Shown: positions 56,268 to 63,954 of the stretch, piece by piece | Numbering within the stretch: the stretch's first letter is position 1 | How the letters are laid out: the number at the start of each line of letters is the position of its first letter | Assembly (NCBI GenBank): GCA_050248955.1 | Contig: JBFWRK010000001.1 | Span: forward strand, 248,001 to 312,000 | DNA: 64,000 nucleotides | Direction of reading: 5' to 3' | Source: JBFWRK01 sp050248955 | Lineage (GTDB): Bacteria; Actinomycetota; Acidimicrobiia; Acidimicrobiales; Ilumatobacteraceae | The notes under the pieces: generated by a model | Seen by the model: the letters and a program-made list of their open reading frames with translations, nothing else | Told to the model about the DNA's origin: nothing | The model's database searches: none | Position numbers and translations under genes: made by a program

Positions 56268-57083
56268 ATGTCCAGCGACCTCGACGGCGAGCGCGCGCAC
56301 CTCGTCTACGAGAGCGTGAACCTCTCCGTGTGGCGGGCGACTCGCCACCACCGTGGCGCGCGCATCCTCGATGTGGGCTGTGGGACGGGGGCGCTGGCCG
56401 ATCGCCTGACCCGCCTCGGCAACCACGTCGAAGGCGTCACGCACAACCCGGACGAGGCGGCGATCGCCCGTGACCGCATGGCGGCGGTGCACCTCGTCGA
56501 CCTCGACGAGCCCGAGCACCTCGCCGAGCTCGTGGACCTGCCGTCGTTCGACGCCGTCATCCTCGCCGGCGTGCTGGAGCACTTGAAGGATCCGGTGCGC
56601 GTGCTGCGCGCGCTCGGGCCGGCGCTCGACCGTGGCATCCCGGTCTACGTGTCGCTGCCGAACATCGCCTGCTGGTACATCCGGCTCGGACTGCTCGCCG
56701 GCCGGTTCCAACCGCGCGACGACGGCATCCTCGATCGCACCCATCTCCACCACTACACGCTCTCCACCGCACGGGAGATGCTCGGCGAGGCCGGCCTGAC
56801 CGTCGACTGGATGGACGTCACCCCGTCGTTCAGCGTCTGGTTCTACTCGCACTTCGTGAAGAAGGTCGCGTCGGAGCCCGACCGGCCGCGGGCGGATCGG
56901 GCCGACTTCGCGTTCTACGAGCGGTGGGTCTTCCCGGTCGAACGGGTCCCGACGGTACTGTGGAAGAGGATGCTCGCGAACGAGATCATGTTCGCCGCGC
57001 GGCGCGGTCCGACGCCGGTGCGCCGGCAGACGCTCCTCCGGCGACTGAGCCGGCGACTGAGCTGGCGCCGTCGTGGCCGTTGA
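56268..57083 (+). CDS. Class I SAM-dependent methyltransferase
   Basis: The 271-residue protein has motif I ILDVGCGTGALADRL near residue 28, an acidic residue at the end of strand 2 in a HNPDEA segment, FDAVILAGVLEHLKDPVRVL (the Methyltransf_11/12-type motif) and VSLPNIACW. It belongs to the group of small-molecule and sugar methyltransferases. It is the first of two overlapping methyltransferase genes divergent from wzm-wzt, so it may methylate the chain end recognised by the Wzt C-terminal domain; this is inference. The ATG lies 7 nt after TACCCT. The C terminus is very basic (RRLSRRLSWRRRGR). Confidence 0.84.
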   Translation: MSSDLDGERAHLVYESVNLSVWRATRHHRGARILDVGCGTGALADRLTRLGNHVEGVTHNPDEAAIARDRMAAVHLVDLDEPEHLAELVDLPSFDAVILAGVLEHLKDPVRVLRALGPALDRGIPVYVSLPNIACWYIRLGLLAGRFQPRDDGILDRTHLHHYTLSTAREMLGEAGLTVDWMDVTPSFSVWFYSHFVKKVASEPDRPRADRADFAFYERWVFPVERVPTVLWKRMLANEIMFAARRGPTPVRRQTLLRRLSRRLSWRRRGR

Positions 57084-57822
57084 CCGGGAGCGCTTCGGCG
57101 CCGGGGGCGTGCCTCCGTGGGTGCACCGTGAGCACGTCGCCCGGTGGGAGTTCGCGTCCGGGTTCGTATCGGGCCGACGCGTGGCCGATTGCGCCTGCGG
57201 TGTCGGCGACGGCACGGCGATGTTCGCCAGCGCCGGCGCTGCGTCCGTGCGGGCCTTCGACGTCTCGCCCGACGCCGTCGCCGCGACGACGCAGCGTTGT
57301 GCCGCGCTCGACACGGTCGAGGTCGCCGAGGCGAGCGCCGCGGCGCTCCCACTCGAGGACGCTTCGATCGACGTGTTCGTGTGCCTCGAGACGATCGAGC
57401 ACGTGGCGGACGATCACCGTCTCGTCGAAGAGCTCGCCCGTGTCGTCGCAGACGATGGTGTGCTGATCTGCTCCACGCCGAACCGCTCCGTGACGATGCC
57501 CGGCAAGACGATCAGCGACGCGCCGTGGAACCCGTTCCACGTGCGCGAGTACTCGCACGAGGAGTTCGCAACGCTGCTCGGTGCGCGCTTCGGGACGATC
57601 GAGATGTTTGGGCAGAACCCTCGCCGAGGTTGGCGGGTCCGGGTGATGGCCGCGCTGGGGCGCGTGCTGCCGGGCAACCTCGGCGGCCGGCTCACGTCGG
57701 TGTTGAAGCTCCCCCGGCTGGCGTTCGACCGCGAGCACCACCACGCCGTCGTCAACCTTCCTGCCGGCGGGACGTGCGAGTACCTCGTCGCTGTCTGCCG
57801 TCATCCCCGCCGCAGCCCCTGA
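57073..57822 (+). CDS. Class I SAM-dependent methyltransferase (Methyltransf_11 type)
   Basis: The 249-residue protein starts with a short linker (GGVPPWVHREHVARWEFA), then motif I VADCACGVGDGTAMFA near residue 38, FDVSPDAVAA, LPLEDASIDVFVCLETIEHV and CSTPN. The Cys in the place of the usual Gly in motif I (DCACGVG) is a little unusual but the Gly-x-Gly is kept. It overlaps the previous methyltransferase by 11 bp, so the two are cotranscribed. Together they could set two methylation steps on the polymer exported by the divergent ABC transporter. The stop is followed by an array of tandem repeats. Confidence 0.84.
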   Translation: MAVDRERFGAGGVPPWVHREHVARWEFASGFVSGRRVADCACGVGDGTAMFASAGAASVRAFDVSPDAVAATTQRCAALDTVEVAEASAAALPLEDASIDVFVCLETIEHVADDHRLVEELARVVADDGVLICSTPNRSVTMPGKTISDAPWNPFHVREYSHEEFATLLGARFGTIEMFGQNPRRGWRVRVMAALGRVLPGNLGGRLTSVLKLPRLAFDREHHHAVVNLPAGGTCEYLVAVCRHPRRSP

Positions 57823-57852
57823 CCTCAGCTGCGGGCCGCGTGACCCCGGCCG

Positions 57853-57957
57853 GGGCAGTGATCCGACAGCGGGCGAGTGACCCGACAGCGGGCGAGTGAC
57901 CCGAGAGCGGGCAGTGATCCGACAGCGGGCGAGTGACCGACAGTGGGCGAGCGATCA
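57853..57957. repeat. Tandem 18/19-bp repeats, about 5.5 copies
   Basis: Units of the form GGGC(G)AGTGA(C/T)CCGACAGC start at 57853, 57871, 57890, 57909, 57927 and 57945 (last incomplete). They lie between convergent genes, and the last copy covers the stop codon of the DNA glycosylase gene. Short stretches with one or two mismatches show the units have drifted. Confidence 0.85.
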
Positions 57958-58533
57958 GTCCTGCTTGCTCTTCTTCGCTGCCTTCTGCGCCTTCTTCCAC
58001 TCGCGCACGACGCCGAGCGAGGTCGGCGAATCGATGTCGGCCACGGAGCGCGGCGTGCTGTCGCCGAACGGGCCCGCTGCGGCCTCCCATCCTTCGGGCC
58101 GCACGCCGAGCCGCTTCGCGAGGATCGCCACGAAGATCTTCGACTTCTCCTCGCCGTACCCGGGCAGCTCTCGCAGCCGGCGGTAGAGCTCGTCGCCAGT
58201 GACGACGCCCTTCCACACGTTCTCGGCCTTGCCCTTGTACTGCTCGGTCAGCATCACGCACAGCTCGTGGATCCGCTTGCCCATCGACGCCGGGAAGCGA
58301 TGGATCGCCGGCTTCTCCCGGCAGACGTCGACGAAGGCGTCGACGTCCATCGCCGCAATCTTCTTCGCGTCGAGGTGTCCGAGGCGCTCCTTCAACGTCG
58401 CCGGGCCGGTGAACGCCCACTCCATCGGGACCTGCTGGTCGAGCAGCATGCCGATCAGCAGCGCGGTGCCATCGGTGTTCAGCAGTCGGTCGGCGTCCTT
58501 GCGACCGGTGATGTAGAGCGTCCCCACAGCCAT
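57955..58533 (-). CDS. HhH-GPD-type DNA base-excision glycosylase-like protein
   Basis: The 192-residue protein matches the short actinobacterial HhH-GPD-type proteins: DADRLLNTDGTALLIGMLLDQQVPMEW-like start, a helix-hairpin-helix region LRELPGYGEEKSKIFVAIL (Gly-Tyr-Gly in the hairpin) near residue 118, and the Asp in DGTALL. There is no iron-sulfur cluster motif (no four-Cys end). It would recognise and remove damaged bases, but its exact substrate is not known. Upstream of the Lys-rich tail (WKKAQKAAKKSKQD) it looks complete. It is not related to the polysaccharide genes and marks the end of that locus. The ATG lies 7 nt after a TACCCT box. Confidence 0.82.
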   Translation of the reverse strand: MAVGTLYITGRKDADRLLNTDGTALLIGMLLDQQVPMEWAFTGPATLKERLGHLDAKKIAAMDVDAFVDVCREKPAIHRFPASMGKRIHELCVMLTEQYKGKAENVWKGVVTGDELYRRLRELPGYGEEKSKIFVAILAKRLGVRPEGWEAAAGPFGDSTPRSVADIDSPTSLGVVREWKKAQKAAKKSKQD

Positions 58534-58540
58534 GCGAGGA

Positions 58541-58546
58541 AGGGTA
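58541..58546 (-). promoter_or_regulatory. Candidate -10 box TACCCT of a leaderless promoter
   Basis: On the minus strand TACCCT ends 7 nt before the ATG at 58533, with no ribosome binding site. Confidence 0.5.
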
Positions 58547-58569
58547 CCGGCGCAGTCAGGAGCGTGTCG

Positions 58570-59127
58570 TCAACGCAGCAGCAGCTCGTCGAGAGGCAGC
58601 GCGCCGCCCCACGGCAGCGGCACCGATGCGCCTGCCCCGTGGATCGCGACTGTCGCGTAGCGCCGCTCTGCGACGACGGGGTCGGCGTGCACCTCGATCC
58701 GTCCGGCAGCCAGATCCACCAGCCACATGACCGGGATGCCGGCCGATGCGTACAGCGGCAGCTTCAGCCGCCGGTCGAGACGGAGCGACGAATCGGCGAC
58801 CTCGATGACGAGTGCGAGCTCGTGCGGCAACGGCTTGCCCTCGACCAGGTCACGGCGCGGCACGTGAGCGACCCACACGTCCGGCTCGGGCTCGCTGTGC
58901 TCGCCGATGATGATCGGAGTCTGCGACCCGGTGCACATGGCCATCGGATCGACCGATCGCGTCATCAGATCGTGGATCTGGTCGGTGACGAGCGCGTGGG
59001 CGCGCGACATGGGTGACACGTCGATGATCTCCCCCTCGATGAGCTCGCACCGTGCGAACAGCTCCGGATCGAGCAGCGCGTATTCGGTGCGGGTCCACCG
59101 ATGGCGGGGAAGATCGAGCGCTACCAC
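58570..59127 (-). CDS. Uma2 family (DUF820) PD-(D/E)XK endonuclease-like protein
   Basis: The 185-residue protein shows the Uma2 layout: RWTRTEYALLDPELFARCELIEGEIIDVSPMS at the start, SEPEPDVWVAHVPRRD near residue 90 (Pro-Asp of the active site) and LALVIEVADSSLRLDRRLKLPLYASAGIPVMWLVDL (Glu-Val in place of the ExK pattern, followed by Asp and a Lys-x-x-x-Tyr). The family is a restriction-endonuclease-fold group, frequent in cyanobacteria and actinobacteria, with no established role. The GTG at 59127 lies 7 nt after TACCGT and gives the usual family start; longer versions of the frame run into aceE antisense. It is 50 bp downstream of aceE in the same direction. Confidence 0.83.
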   Translation of the reverse strand: MVALDLPRHRWTRTEYALLDPELFARCELIEGEIIDVSPMSRAHALVTDQIHDLMTRSVDPMAMCTGSQTPIIIGEHSEPEPDVWVAHVPRRDLVEGKPLPHELALVIEVADSSLRLDRRLKLPLYASAGIPVMWLVDLAAGRIEVHADPVVAERRYATVAIHGAGASVPLPWGGALPLDELLLR

Positions 59128-59134
59128 GTCCCGA

Positions 59135-59140
59135 ACGGTA
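59135..59140 (-). promoter_or_regulatory. Candidate -10 box TACCGT of a leaderless promoter
   Basis: On the minus strand TACCGT ends 7 nt before the GTG at 59127, with no ribosome binding site. Confidence 0.45.
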
Positions 59141-59177
59141 TCAAGGGGGTCTGACAAGGTTCCGCCGTGCCCGCCGC

Positions 59178-61895
59178 TCAGGGGAGGTGGGTGGCGGGGA
59201 CGGCCTCGGGGTCGATGCCGTACCGCTCGATGGCGTCCGCGACGACCTCCGGCTTCACGTCGCCGTGGGCGGCGAGCCCGGCGAGCACGGCCACCACCAC
59301 GTGGGCAGCGTCCACCTCGAACAGCCGGCGGAGCGCCTCGCGCGTGTCGGAACGGCCCATGCCGTCGGTGCCCAACGGCGTGAACACACGGCCGGGCAGG
59401 AACCGGGCGACTTGTTCCGGCACGATCTTCATGAAGTCGGTGACGGCCACGATCGGACCGGGTGCTTCGGACAGCAGCTCGGCGATGAGTGGGGTGCGGG
59501 CAGCCTGGCCGGGATGGAGCCGGTTCCAGCGCTCCGTCTCGAGCGCCTGCTCGCGCAGCGCCTTGTAGGACGTGGCCGACCACAACTCGACCCCGACGTC
59601 GTAGTGCTCGGCCAGGGCGGTGGCGGCCTCGCGCGCTGCGCCCTGCGCAGATCCCGAGAAGAGCACGGTCGCCTTCTTCGACACGCCCTCGGGCGCGTGC
59701 GCCCAGTGGTAGAGGCCGCGCACGATCTCGGCCTCGATCCCGTCGCGCTCGACCATCGGCGGCATCGGGTAGTTCTCGTTGTAGAGGGTGAGGTAGTAGA
59801 AGACGTCCTCGGGGCTCGGCCCGAACATCCGCCGCATGCCGTCCTTCACGATGACCGCGGTCTCGTACGCGAACGCCGGGTCGAAGGCCTGGCACGACGG
59901 GATCGTCGAGGCGTGCACGTGGCTGTGGCCGTCCTGGTGCTGGAGCCCCTCGCCGAGGAGCGTCGTGCGACCAGCGGTGGCACCCAAGAGGAAGCCCCGC
60001 GCCCGTGCGTCGGCGGCCTGCCAGATCAGGTCGCCCACGCGCTGGAAGCCGAACATCGAATAGAAGGTGTAGAAGGGGATCATCGGCACGCCGTGGCTGG
60101 CGTAGCTCGTTCCCGCGGCGATGAAGCTGGCCATCGCGCCCGCTTCGGTGATGCCCTCCTCGAGGATCTGCCCGTCGGACGCCTCGGTGTACGACAGCAG
60201 CATCGCCGCATCGATCGGCTGGTACTTCTGGCCCTGCGAGGCGTAGATCTTCAGTTCCTTGAACAGCGCGTCCATGCCGAACGTGCGGGCCTCGTCGGGG
60301 ATGATCGGTACGACGCGAGCGCCGACGGTCTCGTCTCGGCAGAGGTTTCGCAACAACCGGGTGAACGCGGTGGTCGTGCTGGCAGCCTGCTTCCCGGACC
60401 CGAGCAGGACCTCGGCGAACGCCTCGTCCGAGGGCAGCCCGAGCGGCCGCCGAGCGCGGGTGGTCCGCCGGGGGAGCGAGCCGGACTGGGCCTGGCGTCG
60501 CTCGACCATGTACTGGTACTCGACGGAGTCGGCCGGCGGCCGGTAGTACGGCGGGTGCTCGGCGTCGAGCGCCGACTCGGGGATCTCGTCCTGCATGTAC
60601 AGCCGGTCGCGCAGGACCATCAGCTGATCCTTGGTCATCTTCTTGATCTGGTGCGTCGCGTTGCGCGCCTCGATGTCACCGCCGAGCGTCCAGCCCTTGA
60701 TCGTCTTGGCGAGGATCACGGTCGGCGCGCCGCTGCCGAGGTTGTCGACGGCGGCCTTGTACGCGGCGTAGAGCTTGCGGTAGTCGTGGCCGCCGCGCGG
60801 CAGCACCTGGAGCTCGTCGTCGGTGAGGTGCTCGACCATCTTGCGCAGCCGCGGATCGGGACCGAAGAAGGTCTCGCGGATCTCGCTGCCGGGCGCGTTC
60901 GTGAGCCGCTGGAACTCGCCGTCGACCGTCGTGTTCATCTTGTTGAGCAGCACGCCATCGATGTCCCGAGCGATGATCTCGTCCCACTTGGAACCCCAGA
61001 TCACCTTGATGACGTTCCACCCGGCACCGCGGAAGACCGCTTCCAGCTCCTGGATGATCTTGCCGTTGCCGCGCACCGGGCCGTCGAGGCGCTGCAAGTT
61101 GCAGTTGACGACGAACACGAGGTTGTCCAGCCGCTCGCGCGACGCGAGCGACAGTGCGCCCAGCGTCTCGGGCTCGTCGCACTCGCCGTCGCCGAGGAAG
61201 GCCCAGACTCGGCTCTGGCTGGTGTCGTCGAGCCGGCGGTCGTGGAGGTAGCGGTTGTATCGCGCCTGGTAGATCGCGGAGATCGGCCCGAGCCCCATCG
61301 AGACCGTCGGGAACTCCCAGAACTCCGGCATGAGCCGGGGGTGCGGGTAGCTCGACAGCCCGCGGCGGTCGCGACCGATCTCGCGGCGGAAGTGATCGAG
61401 GTCGTCCTCGGTGAGCCTGCCCTCCAGGTACGCCCTTGCGTAGATGCCCGTGGCGGCATGGCCCTGGAAGTACACCTGGTCGCCGGCGAGGCCGTCGTCC
61501 TTCCCCCGGAAGAAGTGGTTGAACCCGATCTCGTAGAGGCTGGCCGAGCTCGCGAACGTGGCGAGGTGGCCGCCGATGCCGTCGGCCTGCTTGTTCGCGT
61601 TGACCACCATGACGGCGGCGTTCCAGCGAATGTAGGCCCGGATGCGACGCTCGATGTGCTCGTCGCCCGGGAACCACGGCTCCTGCTCGCGCGGGATCGT
61701 GTTCACGTACGGCGTGGACACCGTGGCGGGAAAGCTCACCTGGGAAGCGCGCGCCCGTTCCAGCAGCTTGGACAGCAGGAACCGGGCGCGCGTCTTGCCG
61801 TGCGTGTCGATGACAGCGTCGATGCTGTCGAGCCATTCCTTCGTCTCGACCGGATCGGTGTCGGGAAGCTGGTTCACGAAGCCGTCGAAGATCAT
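59178..61895 (-). CDS. aceE: Pyruvate dehydrogenase E1 component, homodimeric type
   Basis: The 905-residue protein matches AceE along its length: a start (DTDPVETKEWLDSIDAVI), DGIGGHLATFASSASLYEIGFNHFF, the thiamine diphosphate motif beginning GDGECDEPE at about residue 235 and ending in Asn of VVNCNLQRLDGPV, and a C-terminal transketolase-like domain with GITEAGAMASFIAAGTSYA and TTLLGEGLQHQDGHS. It decarboxylates pyruvate and passes the acetyl group to the E2 lipoyl domain. No E2 or E3 gene is in the window. The ATG at 61895 gives the family length. Upstream lies a G-rich repeat stretch; downstream a Uma2 gene. It is a housekeeping gene and marks the far border of the polysaccharide locus. 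Confidence 0.95.
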   Translation of the reverse strand: MIFDGFVNQLPDTDPVETKEWLDSIDAVIDTHGKTRARFLLSKLLERARASQVSFPATVSTPYVNTIPREQEPWFPGDEHIERRIRAYIRWNAAVMVVNANKQADGIGGHLATFASSASLYEIGFNHFFRGKDDGLAGDQVYFQGHAATGIYARAYLEGRLTEDDLDHFRREIGRDRRGLSSYPHPRLMPEFWEFPTVSMGLGPISAIYQARYNRYLHDRRLDDTSQSRVWAFLGDGECDEPETLGALSLASRERLDNLVFVVNCNLQRLDGPVRGNGKIIQELEAVFRGAGWNVIKVIWGSKWDEIIARDIDGVLLNKMNTTVDGEFQRLTNAPGSEIRETFFGPDPRLRKMVEHLTDDELQVLPRGGHDYRKLYAAYKAAVDNLGSGAPTVILAKTIKGWTLGGDIEARNATHQIKKMTKDQLMVLRDRLYMQDEIPESALDAEHPPYYRPPADSVEYQYMVERRQAQSGSLPRRTTRARRPLGLPSDEAFAEVLLGSGKQAASTTTAFTRLLRNLCRDETVGARVVPIIPDEARTFGMDALFKELKIYASQGQKYQPIDAAMLLSYTEASDGQILEEGITEAGAMASFIAAGTSYASHGVPMIPFYTFYSMFGFQRVGDLIWQAADARARGFLLGATAGRTTLLGEGLQHQDGHSHVHASTIPSCQAFDPAFAYETAVIVKDGMRRMFGPSPEDVFYYLTLYNENYPMPPMVERDGIEAEIVRGLYHWAHAPEGVSKKATVLFSGSAQGAAREAATALAEHYDVGVELWSATSYKALREQALETERWNRLHPGQAARTPLIAELLSEAPGPIVAVTDFMKIVPEQVARFLPGRVFTPLGTDGMGRSDTREALRRLFEVDAAHVVVAVLAGLAAHGDVKPEVVADAIERYGIDPEAVPATHLP

Positions 61896-62211
61896 GCGAC
61901 CAGTCTCGCAGGGCTACCGGCGAGTAGGCACTGGGTCGCCGGATTTCCAGCAAGCCGACCCGCTGCGAACGCTTGCGGACCCCCTCGAGCCCCGCCGCCG
62001 GCCGACCCCTCGAGCCCGCCGCCGACCCCTCGAGCCCGCCGCCGGGACCCGAGCCACCCCCCCCCCCCCGGGACCCGAGCCACGCCGTTTCTCTGCTCAT
62101 CGGCGTCACCAGCCCCGGTCTCTGCTCGGGCGAGGTCGTTGGATGTCCGGATGGGAGCTGAGAACCGGTCGGGCGTCGGCGGCGAGCAGAGAACTTCGGT
62201 CCGTCAGGCGG
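61896..62211. other. Gene-free interval upstream of aceE
   Basis: No credible gene is present. It holds the aceE promoter region and the C-rich repeat block described separately (61981-62083). No clear -10 box or ribosome binding site is seen just before the aceE ATG. The last 110 bases before the SGNH gene stop show no structure I can name. Confidence 0.6.
61981..62083. repeat. C-rich tandem repeats with a 13-base C tract upstream of aceE
   Basis: CCCCTCGAGCCC(C)GCCGCC-type units start at 61981, 62006 and 62026. GGGACCCGAGCCAC occurs twice (62044-62057 and 62070-62083) around a run of 13 C (62057-62069). On the aceE coding strand this is a series of G runs. Homopolymer length may be uncertain from sequencing. 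Confidence 0.8.
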
Positions 62212-63954
62212 TCAGGGAAAGCGGGTGTCGAGTGCTCGGAACGCCGTGACGGCGTGGAAGCCGTCCGTCCAACCCGACAGGTCGACGACGATGTCCGTCT
62301 CGACCGAGGTCGTGACGCACGCCATGCCACCATCCCCCGGCCCGACCAGGGCGAAGTTCGCGATCGTGCTCGCCGGCATCGTGTTGAGCGTCGACGTGGG
62401 CGGGAACGGGCCACCGCACGGGTATGCGGTCAGGAAGCCCGGGCCGAGGGTGTCGACCGCGGTGATGTTGAGGAACGCACCGGTCGCGACTGCGGGCTGG
62501 TCGACCCCACCCGTGATCCGGACCTGGACGGTGTCGCCGGCGGCGAGCCGGCTCGTCTCGCGGGTGTCGAGCAAGCGCACCGGCGTGCGCATCGAAACCG
62601 GCGCGGTGCCGGAGAACGCGCCGATGACATCGACGACGACGTGGGCGGGCTGCGACGTGACGACGCAGACCTTGCGATCGGCGCCTGGTGCGACGACCGC
62701 CATGTTCGGGACGGTCGCACCGGCGACGAAGTTCAGGTTCGCGGCCAGCGGCGGCGGCGTCCCGCACGGATAGGCCGTCGCGTACCCGGCGAGCGTCGGC
62801 TCCGTCACGGTGACACTGAGGATCGCCGCTCGAGCGTCCGGTGACATGCCCGGCACGTCGTCGAGATCGATCTCGACCGGCGTCAGTCGCGGCCATGGCG
62901 GAGCGCCGCCCGCGCGCGAGTCGAACGCCCGACTGGGTCCGACCGGGACGATGCCGTCGGCGGCCGAGAACCACCCCTGCACGTCGACGACGAGATCGGT
63001 GGATGCGCTGTTGAACAGGCAGATCCGTCCGCCATCGCCGACCTCGACGATCGCGGCGCCGTTCACGGTAGCTGCGGCCGCGTGGTTCCCGTTCGCGGTG
63101 AACGGGCGGTCGCGCCCGCATGGGTATGCCGTGATGAAGCCCGCGGCGCGGCCGTTGACCGCGGTGAGGTTGACCGCAACCGCGACCGCGTCGGCCGGCA
63201 CAGCGCCGACACCGGCGACCGTCACGGGAGTGACGGTGCCCGCCGGGAGTCGCGTGGTCGCGGCAGCCGCTGCCTCGGCGATCGTCGCCGCGTAGAGCGC
63301 GGCACCCGTGGTGTTGAGGTGGATCGCGTCGTAGGTCAGTCCCGGGCGGTCGGCGACGGCCGCCCAGTCGGCGAGCGACAGATCGGGATGGCGGGCGAGA
63401 GCGGCGCGGAGGTGCGCGTTGACGGTGGGGAAGTACCAGTAGTACGGCTGGACCTGTCGCCACGCCGACGGCGTGATGTACTGCGGCTTCACTTCGCGGA
63501 GCGTGACCCAGATGATGTCCCGCGCTCCGGCGGCCCGGAGGGTGGCGATCATGTGGTCGATCGAGCGGTCGAAGCGCTCCGGGTCCCAGTACGGGTAGTT
63601 GTAGCCGCCTGCGACGACCGCGATCCCGTTCACGAAGAGCTCGGGGTTCGAGGCGATGCGCGGCCGCACGAGACGCTCTTCGAGCAGTTCGACGAAGAGC
63701 GCCGGAGTGCCGTCGACGACGACGGTGCGTCCGGGGAAGGCAGCCGGCACCGCGTTCTTCGCGCCGAGGCCGACCGAGTCGGTGACCATGTAGACGTTCG
63801 GGAGCGGACCAGCGTTCGTCGTCGATGCGGTCGACCGTGCGATCGGTCCGCCCGAGGCCGCCGAGGGGATGGTGACGAGCGCGCCGAGCAGCGCAGCTGC
63901 GATCGTCAGCAACGTGGTCGTTCGCCCGGTCGTGCCGCTCACGGGACCCACCAT
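62212..63954 (-). CDS. Secreted SGNH-hydrolase-like protein with RLLDTR-type repeats
   Basis: The 580-residue protein has a signal peptide (about 1-33), an SGNH/GDSL-like domain at about 50-230 with TDSVGLG (Ser60) and DAIHLNTTG (Asp209, His212), the expected first and last catalytic blocks, and GGYNYPYWDP in the middle. Then follow about three RLLDTR-type repeats (RAFDSRAGG near 345, RLLDTRETS near 465), each ending in VVDVQGWFS, VVDVIGAFSG or VVDLSGWTDG. The first repeat lacks the opening DTR strand and the last 10 residues are a lone FRALDTRFP. SGNH enzymes of this kind often deacetylate or cleave esters of surface glycans. It overlaps the end of the upstream gene by 16 bp. Confidence 0.82.
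   Translation of the reverse strand: MVGPVSGTTGRTTTLLTIAAALLGALVTIPSAASGGPIARSTASTTNAGPLPNVYMVTDSVGLGAKNAVPAAFPGRTVVVDGTPALFVELLEERLVRPRIASNPELFVNGIAVVAGGYNYPYWDPERFDRSIDHMIATLRAAGARDIIWVTLREVKPQYITPSAWRQVQPYYWYFPTVNAHLRAALARHPDLSLADWAAVADRPGLTYDAIHLNTTGAALYAATIAEAAAAATTRLPAGTVTPVTVAGVGAVPADAVAVAVNLTAVNGRAAGFITAYPCGRDRPFTANGNHAAAATVNGAAIVEVGDGGRICLFNSASTDLVVDVQGWFSAADGIVPVGPSRAFDSRAGGAPPWPRLTPVEIDLDDVPGMSPDARAAILSVTVTEPTLAGYATAYPCGTPPPLAANLNFVAGATVPNMAVVAPGADRKVCVVTSQPAHVVVDVIGAFSGTAPVSMRTPVRLLDTRETSRLAAGDTVQVRITGGVDQPAVATGAFLNITAVDTLGPGFLTAYPCGGPFPPTSTLNTMPASTIANFALVGPGDGGMACVTTSVETDIVVDLSGWTDGFHAVTAFRALDTRFP

Noticed and set aside
57853..57957. Possible CRISPR array
   Set aside because: Units are contiguous with no spacers, only 18-19 bp, and there are no cas genes.
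59052..62249. Open frame of 1065 codons on the plus strand
   Set aside because: It lies antisense to aceE, whose motifs and length are unmistakable; its sequence is rich in Arg, Val and Gly without domain features. Long antisense frames are expected at this GC content.
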